Assembly (NCBI GenBank): GCA_965662265.1
Contig: CBFIGX010000008.1
Span: forward strand, 1 to 64,000
Source: CBFIGX01 sp965662265
GTDB lineage: Bacteria; Bacteroidota; Bacteroidia; Flavobacteriales; UBA7430
Length of the DNA: 64,000 nt
Direction of reading: 5' to 3'
Shown here: piece after piece, positions 1-6,910 of the stretch
Position numbering within the stretch: the stretch's first letter is position 1
Layout of the letters: every line of letters begins with the position of its first letter
The notes under the pieces: generated by a model
Databases searched by the model: none
Told to the model about the DNA's origin: nothing
What the model saw: the letters and a program-made list of their open reading frames with translations, nothing else
Made by a program: the position numbers and the translations under genes

Positions 1-50
1 GGGGAGCCTAATAGGTCAAGTTATTTTTAAAAATAACTTGACCTTTTTTA
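1..50 (+). terminator. Terminator-like repeat, copy A
   Basis: Positions 13-28 and 29-44 form a perfect 16-base inverted repeat, followed by a T run ending at 49. This has the shape of a factor-independent terminator for a gene left of the window. The whole 50-base unit, including the leading GGGGAGCCT, recurs at 2298-2347 with about five differences, so it is also a dispersed repeat. Confidence 0.7.
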
Positions 51-114
51 TTGGAACAATTATTGAAACAAATGCGATGTGATGATTTAACTTAGAAATA
101 ATGGTTTTAAAAAA

Positions 115-2238
115 ATGAATAAAACAGTACTCTTTTTAATTAGCTTAATATATTTAACTAGCGAAACCTCTTTTGCACAATGCGAGGCTGACCATATAGT
201 TATACTAAATAATTTTGAATTTGTACCCTCTGAATTAGTTATTGTACCAGGAGAATCAGTAGCCTTTATAAACATAGAAGGTATTCACAATTTAAATGGC
301 ATTAACAACAGTATCACTGGAGATTATTTTAATAATCCGGAGGACTATTTTCTTGAAGATTTCACAGGAACACCTGAAGGAGTCTGTATGGGAATTATAG
401 AATTTGATACACCGGGAATCTATAATTTTGATAGCAGTTATGGATTTGATGCAGAAGCAGGGATGAGTTTAACTATCAATTCTGATGCCTTTGTACTTGA
501 AGATTTATTTGCAGAATTAAGTACTGTAGACAGTGTTTCTATATGGCAATCACAATATGCATTTCAAGCATACACACCATCATACCTTAATGCAGACGGG
601 CCTTACACAATATTTGTTCCAAATGATGACGCCGTAGCCGATATACTTAATGTATTAAGTATAGGTCAGTTTGGCATCTTTGATTTGCCCAATTTTTCAG
701 AAATACTAGAGTATCACATTGCTGAAGGACTTCATTTGGAAGACGATTTATACGATGGACTTATGCTAACTTCGGCTCAAGGTCAAGAACTTACCATCAC
801 AGAAAATGAATCAGGTTTTCTTGTTGACAATGCACAAATCGTAAATTCAAATTACACAGCCTACAACGGAGTCATTCATATCATTGATCAATGCCTTGCA
901 CCAAGCAGTAGCCCGGAAGCTAGTGTCATGCAAATAATTACTGATAGTCCTAATCATGAAATATTCGAAGAAGCTATATTAGCTTTAGGTTTAGATGACG
1001 AACTTTCTTCTCTAGTGATACTTGATAATGATGGCTCTGGAATACCCGATGGGCCTGGTCCATGGACATTATTTGCACCAACAGATGAAGCTTTTGAACT
1101 TTTTGTAGAGGAAATGGGTTGGACTCTATATGATCTAATTGATTCACAATTTCTTTCTAATATAATAAATCAACATATCGTAAATGGATGTATCGATGAT
1201 TACAATTTCCCATATGAAATAGATGAATATTGTTATGACGGCTATAGTGAACCACTTTTAAGTTCAAACTTAGCATTTAATATAGCAACAAATTTAGACG
1301 GCGAATCTCTACAATTCATTGTAAATGAAAATTCCATTTCTGTGGTAGGTCAACAAAATACAGTTGAAATAATTGTAACCGATCTTATTGCATACAATGG
1401 GGTAGTCCATGTAATAGATGCTGTGATTACGCCCAAGCTTGAAGAAATTCAGGCAGGATCGTGTGATCTTTGGACATTAGAATTGACAAGCTCTATTGAA
1501 GAAGGATGGAGTGGTGATGCGTTAGGCGTAGTTATTAATAACACACTTGAAGAAACAATAACAGTCTCTGAAGGCAGTCAAGAATTTATATATCAATTTG
1601 GTGTAGATAACAATGATATTATAGATTTGATTTACTTTGCAGATGGAGGAGACAGTTACAACGCATACAAATTAATTGATGGAGAAGGACAAGTTATTGT
1701 CCAATGGACAGGGAATTTCAACAATTCACCAACTGGATATTCAGGAATTTATGCATGTGAAGCATATGATCCAGATATTTGTGAAAAAATAACCATAGAA
1801 CTTATTAATGAATTTGGATATGGATGGCCATACAGCTCACTAGATGTATATAGAAATGGAAGTTATTACCAATCAATAGAAATACCAACTGGTTTCAGTC
1901 AAATTACTCAAATCAACGCCTATGAAAATGATAGCTTTGATTTCATAGTTAACACTCAATTAATGTACCCCGAAGAACTTGGGGGATATAAAATTCGATC
2001 AGAATCGGGCACAACTTTGGTAGATGAAGACAATGTTAACGAAGCACCTGAAAGCAGCTACAATATTCTTGTATGTGAATCAGAAGACGATGTCAGTATA
2101 AGTGAAATAAAATCAGAAGAACTTACTTTAGTTAAAATGATTGATGTACTGGGGAGGGAACAACATGAACATAAGAGAGGATCACTTCTATTCTATATCT
2201 ATGATAATGGAGTGATAGAGAAACGAATAATACATTAA
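115..2238 (+). CDS. Secreted fasciclin-repeat protein with T9SS sorting tail
   Basis: This is a predicted exported adhesion-type protein of 707 residues. A signal peptide spans residues 1-22 and ends FAQ. Residues about 23-122 resemble a cupredoxin fold, with FVPSELVIVPGE, GIHN and a final AGM, but the usual Cys and second His copper ligands are missing (Asp106 stands at the Cys position). Two fasciclin (FAS1) domains follow, at about 126-263 and 268-440, each ending with the typical NGVIH or NGVVH then IID or VID. Two related beta-rich modules fill about 445-655. The last 45 residues, with DVLGRE and YDNGVIEKRII, look like a type IX secretion sorting domain. FAS1 domains commonly mediate surface adhesion; the ligand here is unknown. 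The gene stands alone between two copies of a terminator-like repeat. Confidence 0.82.
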   Translation: MNKTVLFLISLIYLTSETSFAQCEADHIVILNNFEFVPSELVIVPGESVAFINIEGIHNLNGINNSITGDYFNNPEDYFLEDFTGTPEGVCMGIIEFDTPGIYNFDSSYGFDAEAGMSLTINSDAFVLEDLFAELSTVDSVSIWQSQYAFQAYTPSYLNADGPYTIFVPNDDAVADILNVLSIGQFGIFDLPNFSEILEYHIAEGLHLEDDLYDGLMLTSAQGQELTITENESGFLVDNAQIVNSNYTAYNGVIHIIDQCLAPSSSPEASVMQIITDSPNHEIFEEAILALGLDDELSSLVILDNDGSGIPDGPGPWTLFAPTDEAFELFVEEMGWTLYDLIDSQFLSNIINQHIVNGCIDDYNFPYEIDEYCYDGYSEPLLSSNLAFNIATNLDGESLQFIVNENSISVVGQQNTVEIIVTDLIAYNGVVHVIDAVITPKLEEIQAGSCDLWTLELTSSIEEGWSGDALGVVINNTLEETITVSEGSQEFIYQFGVDNNDIIDLIYFADGGDSYNAYKLIDGEGQVIVQWTGNFNNSPTGYSGIYACEAYDPDICEKITIELINEFGYGWPYSSLDVYRNGSYYQSIEIPTGFSQITQINAYENDSFDFIVNTQLMYPEELGGYKIRSESGTTLVDEDNVNEAPESSYNILVCESEDDVSISEIKSEELTLVKMIDVLGREQHEHKRGSLLFYIYDNGVIEKRIIH

Positions 2239-2297
2239 TTTTCATTACTTAAACTTCTTTAAATCTTTCCAAAAGCGGTTCGAACGAGAAGCAACAA

Positions 2298-2350
2298 GGG
2301 GAGCCTTATAGGTCAAGTTATTTCTAAAAATAACTTAACTTTTTTTTTAT
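2298..2350 (+). terminator. Terminator-like repeat, copy B
   Basis: This is a second copy of the unit at 1-50, matching at about 45 of 50 positions. Its stem is interrupted near the base but keeps AAGTTATTT opposite AAATAACTT, and it ends in a run of nine T. It follows the fasciclin gene and probably terminates it. The sequence just before it (about 2270-2297) may belong to the same repeat, but the corresponding part of copy A lies outside the window. Confidence 0.65.
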
Positions 2351-2383
2351 ATTTGATACGTTAAAAAAATACACCCCCTAAAG

Positions 2384-3595
2384 ATGAAAAACTTTACACA
2401 AAAATTTATCGTATTATTAGCTCTTGTATTTTCAATGGTCTTTTCGATTAATGCTCAAGAAATAGGTGATCTATATGAAGGTGGTTACATCTTCCAAATC
2501 AATGAAGATGGAACAGGCTTGGTGGCAGACCTTCAAGATTTAGGACTTATGAATTGGGATGATGCAATGGATACAGCAGATGTTTATACCTCACAAGGCT
2601 ACGATGATTGGTATCTTCCTATTAAAGAAGAATTAGAGCTAATTTACAACACCATAGGAACAAGCTCGGATGACAATATTGGCGGTTTCGATTATTCTTG
2701 GTATTGGTCTTCCTCTGAGTACTCTTCTAATTACGCATGGTTTGTCAGTTTTGGTAATGGTGGCTATGATTCCTATGATAAGACTAATGCTTTCAATGTT
2801 CGTGTTATTCGATCTGTAACATTTGATACTGAAGTTTCAGGCTGTACAGACTCAAGTGCAAACAACTATAATGTAGAAGCAACAGTAGATGATGAATCTT
2901 GTACTTATGCTCCAGTAATACTTCTTACACCACCTACAGTAGAGTTTACTAATGGGGAGACTTTGTCTTTAGTNNNNNNNNNNNNNNNNNNNNNNNNNNN
3001 NNNNNNNNNNNNNNNNNNNNNNNNNNNNNNNNNNNNNNNNNNNNNNNNNNNNNNNNNNNNNNNNNNNNNNNNNACCTCTTGTTTAGATGAGTGTGGTGTT
3101 ATAAATGGAGACAACTCTACTTGTTTAGATTGTGCAGGTGTTGTAAACGGCACATCAGAAGACTTGGGTTGTGGTTGTGGTAATCCACAAGCACAAGAAG
3201 GTTATGACTGTGATGGTAATGAAATAGAATTACAAATAGGAGATCAACACGTAGGCGGAATAGTATTCCAAATAAATGAAGATGGCACAGGTTTGGTTGC
3301 TGACCTACAAGACTTAGGACAAATGGATTGGTATAGTGCTATGGATGCAGCACCAAGTGCTACCTCACAAGGCTATGACGATTGGTATCTTCCAAGTATA
3401 AATGAATTAGAGTTAATGTATAACACCATAGGAAACGGAGGCCCAGAGGGCAATATAGGAGGTTTCGTAAATTGGTATTGGTCTTCCTCGGAGTTCAGTT
3501 ACGTCAGCGCGTGGTTCGTCGGTTTCTATAGTGGTAGCCCGGGCATCTACGGTAAGGCCACTACGAGCAGGGTTCGTGTTATTCGCGCATTTTAA
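2384..3595 (+). CDS. Secreted DUF1566 protein, probable DGR target
   Basis: The protein is exported (signal peptide at residues 1-25, ending INAQ) and carries two copies of a DUF1566 (Lcl C-terminal-like, C-type-lectin-fold) domain, at about 27-147 and 283-403. Each has GYDDWYLP, an ELxLxYNTIG helix, WYWSSSE and a final VRVIR. Between them are a GCTDSSANNY repeat and cysteine-rich DECGVINGD/CAGVVNG repeats of a kind common in surface proteins of marine Bacteroidota. A 100-N gap (2974-3073) interrupts the gene, so its length is unknown and the apparent frame match across it may be chance. The last domain contains a tract with the codon signature of a DGR variable region, and the protein ends VRVIRAF. 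No sorting tail follows. It probably binds a ligand through a diversifiable surface; the ligand is unknown. Confidence 0.75.
   Translation: MKNFTQKFIVLLALVFSMVFSINAQEIGDLYEGGYIFQINEDGTGLVADLQDLGLMNWDDAMDTADVYTSQGYDDWYLPIKEELELIYNTIGTSSDDNIGGFDYSWYWSSSEYSSNYAWFVSFGNGGYDSYDKTNAFNVRVIRSVTFDTEVSGCTDSSANNYNVEATVDDESCTYAPVILLTPPTVEFTNGETLSLXXXXXXXXXXXXXXXXXXXXXXXXXXXXXXXXXXTSCLDECGVINGDNSTCLDCAGVVNGTSEDLGCGCGNPQAQEGYDCDGNEIELQIGDQHVGGIVFQINEDGTGLVADLQDLGQMDWYSAMDAAPSATSQGYDDWYLPSINELELMYNTIGNGGPEGNIGGFVNWYWSSSEFSYVSAWFVGFYSGSPGIYGKATTSRVRVIRAF
2974..3073. other. Assembly gap (100 N)
   Basis: Exactly 100 undetermined bases lie inside the DUF1566 gene. A round length of this kind usually marks a scaffold join of unknown true size. 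The gene has two similar domains plus short cysteine-rich repeats, and possibly a hypervariable end, any of which could break an assembly. Confidence 0.98.
3491..3592 (+). other. Putative DGR variable region (VR)
   Basis: Codons 3491-3571 (27 codons from the GAG of SSSE to the AGG before VRVIR) have no third-position A; 20 end in C or T and 7 in G. By hand count 46 of 81 bases are G or C (57%), against 29 of 81 (36%) in the matching stretch of the first domain (2717-2797). This is what A-specific mutagenesis of a template rich in AAC and AAT codons produces: the first two bases are scrambled while the pyrimidine stays. The stretch is bounded by conserved WYWSSSE on the left and VRVIRAF plus the stop codon on the right, the usual place of a VR. 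No template repeat was found here, so this rests on pattern alone. Confidence 0.72.
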
Positions 3596-3624
3596 CTATT
3601 TATCCCTTTACCTATTTAACGCTT

Positions 3625-3637
3625 ACCGCGCAGCGGT
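3625..3637 (+). promoter_or_regulatory. Small hairpin downstream of the variable region
   Basis: ACCGC and GCGGT flank a three-base loop, 30 bases after the stop codon of the DUF1566 gene and 13 bases before the next ATG. Known DGRs carry a hairpin or cruciform shortly after the variable region that helps target homing, and this one sits in the right place. It is short and has no T run, so it is a poor terminator. The role is inferred. Confidence 0.45.
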
Positions 3638-3649
3638 CAATTTTGAAAA

Positions 3650-4084
3650 ATGGCACTATCTCATGAACTACCCATTTATAAATATGCTATTGGTGAATTA
3701 GATAAAATAATTTACAAAAAGTTCATCTCTAAATTCAATAAAGAAAAAGTGGATTTAGAGACAAATTTATTGAATTCCACAATTTCGAGTTCGAACCTTC
3801 AAAAGGCCATTAATTCAGCACTTGACATGTCAACTAATCTTACTGATAGATGGACTTGTGGGGATTTAAGTCAGAAAAAGAAAATTCAAAATTTGGTGTT
3901 TCCATCTGGATTGAGTTACGACAAGTCAAATGGAAAAGTTCGAACCACGATAGTAAATTCTATTTTCTCCTGTATCCCAGATATATCAAGGGAACTGAGA
4001 GAAACAAAAAACGGAAAATCGGTTAAAAATAACCAATTTTCCGCTTGGGTGACCCCGAAAGGATTCGAACCTTTAACCGCCTGA
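3650..4084 (+). pseudogene. Avd-like start fused to serine recombinase tail
   Basis: This 144-codon ORF appears chimeric. Its first 11 residues, MALSHELPIYK, match the start I know for Bacteroidota Avd (the four-helix accessory protein of DGRs), which normally lies right after the variable gene. From about residue 12 it instead reads as the C-terminal end of a serine site-specific recombinase: a coiled stretch, then DRWTCGDLSQKKKIQNLVFP, GLSYDKSNGKVRT and VNSIFSCI. The catalytic and zinc-ribbon parts of the recombinase and the four-helix body of Avd are absent. The last residues, WVTPKGFEPLTA, are simply the antisense reading of the tRNA-Arg T arm, a tail often seen on recombinases of elements integrated at tRNA genes. 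It is most likely a deletion scar and not functional. A misassembly is possible. Confidence 0.65.
4012..4043 (-). terminator. Terminator of tRNA-Arg
   Basis: CGGAAAAT-C-GGTTA (4012-4025) pairs with TAACC-A-ATTTTCCG (4030-4043) around a four-base loop, with one mismatch. Read on the minus strand the hairpin is followed by TTTTTTG. It lies just after the 3' end of the tRNA, so it should terminate that transcript. The recombinase remnant on the plus strand reads through it. Confidence 0.75.
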
Positions 4085-4123
4085 TCCGTAGTCAGGTACT
4101 CTATCCAGTTGAGCTACGGGGCC
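4050..4123 (-). tRNA. tRNA-Arg (anticodon ACG)
   Basis: On the minus strand the sequence folds as a 74-nt tRNA. The acceptor stem is GGCCCCG with CGGGGTC, including one G-T pair, and the discriminator base is A. The D arm contains AGCTCAACTGGATAGAG. The anticodon stem CCTGA/TCAGG holds the loop CTACGGA, giving anticodon ACG, and the T arm contains GGTTCGAATCC. CCA is not encoded. Its 3' half overlaps the end of a recombinase remnant on the other strand, which suggests that this tRNA served as an integration site. Confidence 0.96.
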
Positions 4124-4279
4124 TTTAACTTTAGGGCTGCAAATATAAAAAAGCTTTTTCTTGTAACAATAGTAATGTTAATTATTTATTAATATTCAAT
4201 TTTAATAATTACATATTTCAATTTGGAATATATTAATAAATATTTTATACATTTAAATAATTATATATATAATTTATCA

Positions 4280-5032
4280 ATGAAAAATATAAATGTAATA
4301 ATAGTTGATGACGAGAAATTAATACGATTGAACTTATATAAAATGCTTGCTAAATATTGCCCTTATATTTCGCACATACATATGGCACAATCTGCAGAGA
4401 AAGCAAGAGAAATTTTAATAAATCAAACTATAGACATCATGTTTCTGGACATAGCTATGCCAAAAGAATCTGGCTTTGAACTTTTAAAGAGTCTAAAAAA
4501 AATAAATTTTTCTATTGTTTTTATATCAGCTTACAATCATTACGGCATCAAAGCCATAAAGGCAAATGCTTTAGACTACATACTAAAACCAATAGACACC
4601 CAAGAACTTATAACTGCCGTAAAAAAAGCGATCAAGCAAATAGTGGTAGTTAATAAAATTGAAAATGTAAATAATCTTATCAATCAATTAGAAAACCCAC
4701 AATCTGAACAAGAATTTTTAACAATTCCCTTTAGAGGAAAATACCTGAAAATCAAAACATCTAACATCACATATTTCAAAGCGTCTAATAATTATTGTCT
4801 CATATACTTAGAGGGAAATAAATCACATGTAGTTACTAAAACTTTAAAAGAAATTGGCAATATACTTTCAGAGTCTAAGTGCTTTTTAAGAATTCATAAA
4901 AGCTACTTGGTTAATATGAATAAAGTCAGAAGTTTTTATAAAGAAAATGGGTTATATGTGTGCCTGGTTTCTGATGTTAAGCTACCTATATCTAGGAGGA
5001 AACAGCACCAATTTATGATATATTTAAGCTAA
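4280..5032 (+). CDS. LytTR-family response regulator
   Basis: This is a 250-residue DNA-binding response regulator. A CheY-like receiver domain (about residues 1-120) has the acidic pair Asp10/Asp11, phosphoacceptor Asp57 in FLDIAMP, and Lys103 before a proline. A LytTR DNA-binding domain fills about 145-250, with YFKASNNYCLIYL and FLRIHKSYLVNMNKV. I use the ATG at 4280; a longer frame opens at a TTG at 4223 but would place about 19 residues before the receiver's first beta strand. The histidine kinase next door is its likely partner. This regulator comes first, the reverse of the more usual kinase-first order. Its target genes cannot be told from the sequence. Confidence 0.9.
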   Translation: MKNINVIIVDDEKLIRLNLYKMLAKYCPYISHIHMAQSAEKAREILINQTIDIMFLDIAMPKESGFELLKSLKKINFSIVFISAYNHYGIKAIKANALDYILKPIDTQELITAVKKAIKQIVVVNKIENVNNLINQLENPQSEQEFLTIPFRGKYLKIKTSNITYFKASNNYCLIYLEGNKSHVVTKTLKEIGNILSESKCFLRIHKSYLVNMNKVRSFYKENGLYVCLVSDVKLPISRRKQHQFMIYLS

Positions 5033-5090
5033 TGTTTATTGTAAACATGTCCTTAATTTTTTTTCATCTTTTGGCAACAAATATTTCAAC

Positions 5091-6002
5091 ATGGCATTTA
5101 TTGCTGATCTATCATCTAACTATTATAACTCCATAAAAAAACTCACCTATATCACACCACAAGAATTCATTAATAGCATTTTTGAAAATCAATATTTGGG
5201 GAATTTAAATATTCATTTTTTAAATGCTGAAATGAAAACTACTGCATGGAAACACCCTATTTTTATCACTCTATTTATTTGCTTAGCAATTCTAACACTT
5301 TATTTTATTGTTATCAAAATGTATAATTACACCAATCAACAACGATTAGAAAGTCTAAAAACAAACTATAAAATTAAGACCTTAGAGCAAAAGGCTCTTC
5401 AATCGATGATGAATCCTCACTTTATATTTAATGCTTTAAACTCGATACAGTACTACTTAACTGTCAATAATGATGTGAAAGCACAAGAAAAATTGGGCCA
5501 ATTTGCCAAACTGATACGTTTGAACTTAGAAATTTGTCAACAAAAACTCATTAGCATATCTGAGGAAATAGAATATTTAAAGTTGTACTTATCTTTTGAA
5601 AAATTGAGATTTGGAGATGATTTTGACTACAAGATTGTTACTAGTGAAAACTTGTATGTAAACGACACGTTAATTCCAACTATAATAGTGCAACCTTTTG
5701 TAGAAAACGCAATATGGCACGGAATTATACCAAATAGTGGCAAAGGGGAAATTCGTATTAGTTTTATCATCAATTCTAAAACCCTAATTATTGAAATATT
5801 CGATAATGGTGTTGGCATAGATAATACGTGCAATAAATTAAAAAAACATAAAAGTATTGGTCTAAAAATGACTAGGGAAAGACTAGAAATTATGCAAGAT
5901 TTATATGATGATACTTTTTATTTTAATATATCTCAAATAAATGATTGCAATGAAAATAAATCTGGAACATTAGTCCAGATATACCTTCCTAATAACCTCT
6001 AA
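5091..6002 (+). CDS. LytS-type sensor histidine kinase, short N-terminus
   Basis: This is a 303-residue membrane histidine kinase of the His_kinase (PF06580) type. One membrane segment lies at about residues 55-77. The phosphorylated His110 sits in MMNPHFIFNALNSIQ, and the ATPase part shows PTIIVQPFVENAIWHG and DNGVGID. Kinases of this type in Bacteroidota usually carry a long periplasmic sensor before the membrane segment; here only about 55 residues remain, so the sensor is either very small or has been lost. The stretch TTAWKHPIF before the membrane helix resembles the join seen after such sensors. It probably phosphorylates the LytTR regulator that ends 58 bases upstream. Confidence 0.88.
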   Translation: MAFIADLSSNYYNSIKKLTYITPQEFINSIFENQYLGNLNIHFLNAEMKTTAWKHPIFITLFICLAILTLYFIVIKMYNYTNQQRLESLKTNYKIKTLEQKALQSMMNPHFIFNALNSIQYYLTVNNDVKAQEKLGQFAKLIRLNLEICQQKLISISEEIEYLKLYLSFEKLRFGDDFDYKIVTSENLYVNDTLIPTIIVQPFVENAIWHGIIPNSGKGEIRISFIINSKTLIIEIFDNGVGIDNTCNKLKKHKSIGLKMTRERLEIMQDLYDDTFYFNISQINDCNENKSGTLVQIYLPNNL

Positions 6003-6114
6003 ATTAATCTTAATAATATAGATTAGAATGTCTATGAAACATATAGGATACATAAGCTAAGGATAACAAAATCGTACATATTAATTTGTTTAAAAGCCCT
6101 GAATATATCAGTAA

Positions 6115-6149
6115 ACGTGCTTCCTGAATAGGAAAGCGTGTTTTTTTTT
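6115..6149 (+). terminator. Terminator after the two-component pair
   Basis: ACGTGCTTCCT (6115-6125) pairs with AGGAAAGCGTGT (6130-6141) with G-T pairs and one bulged A, followed by a run of nine T. It separates the kinase gene from cutC. Confidence 0.6.
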
Positions 6150-6172
6150 AGCTTTATGCAAAATTTTTAATC

Positions 6173-6910
6173 ATGGATATTGAACTTTGTTCATTTTCTT
6201 CATTAGCGGCTAACTCAGATAAGGTACCTAAGAATATACGCATAGAATTATGTTCTAATTTTGTGGAAGGTGGATTAAGTCCTAGCCCTGCTACATTCCT
6301 TGAGACCAGAAAAAAAATAAGAAATACTATATATATTATGATTCGAACCAGAGGAGGAGACTTTCATTACTCCTCTGAAGAGTTTGAGCTAATGAAAAGT
6401 GAAATTCAATGGTTTAAAAATCATGGTGCAGATGGCTTTGTTGTGGGACTGCTTCATAAAGACGGTTCTGTAGATATTGCTAGAACTAAGGAGCTGGTAG
6501 AAATTGCAAAACCACTAGAGGTTACATTTCATAGAGCTTTTGATATGACATCAGATTTAAACATAGCCCTAGAAGATGTAATTAAAACAGGCTGTACAAG
6601 AATATTAAGCTCTGGCGGTAAATCTAATGTTGAATTTGGGTATAATACCCTTAAGCAATTATTAAAACAAGCTAATGGCCGTATTGATATTATGCCGGGA
6701 GGTGGAGTAAGTGTTGATAATGTGCAACTTTTTATGGATGCTGGATTTGAAAACATACACTTATCAGCAAAGAAAATAATTACCAGTAAAATGAGTTATA
6801 AAGCTAAATTAAGCATGACTGCTCATCCATCAATATCTTCATTTGATTATGTAGGGGTAGATGTTAAAAAATTAAATTCCTTTATCTCATATGTACAGCA
6901 AAACCTATAA
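6173..6910 (+). CDS. cutC: CutC family protein
   Basis: This is a 245-residue TIM-barrel protein of the CutC family, first linked to copper tolerance, although its biochemical role is unsettled. Visible motifs are ELCSNFVEGGLSPS near the start, the IMIRTRGGDF strand, HRAFDMT, ILSSGGK and IMPGGGV. Length is normal for the family. Its last 20 bases overlap the start of the GH2 beta-mannosidase gene, so the two are probably co-transcribed. CutC genes are often found with glycosidases in Bacteroidota, which suggests a metabolic role beyond copper here; that is inference. Confidence 0.9.
   Translation: MDIELCSFSSLAANSDKVPKNIRIELCSNFVEGGLSPSPATFLETRKKIRNTIYIMIRTRGGDFHYSSEEFELMKSEIQWFKNHGADGFVVGLLHKDGSVDIARTKELVEIAKPLEVTFHRAFDMTSDLNIALEDVIKTGCTRILSSGGKSNVEFGYNTLKQLLKQANGRIDIMPGGGVSVDNVQLFMDAGFENIHLSAKKIITSKMSYKAKLSMTAHPSISSFDYVGVDVKKLNSFISYVQQNL

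Noticed and set aside
2275..2288. GGTTCGAAC near 2276, similar to the T loop of a tRNA, as the far attachment site of a tRNA-Arg element
   Set aside because: Only about eight bases match the tRNA-Arg T arm and the surrounding sequence does not, so it is not a convincing att copy.
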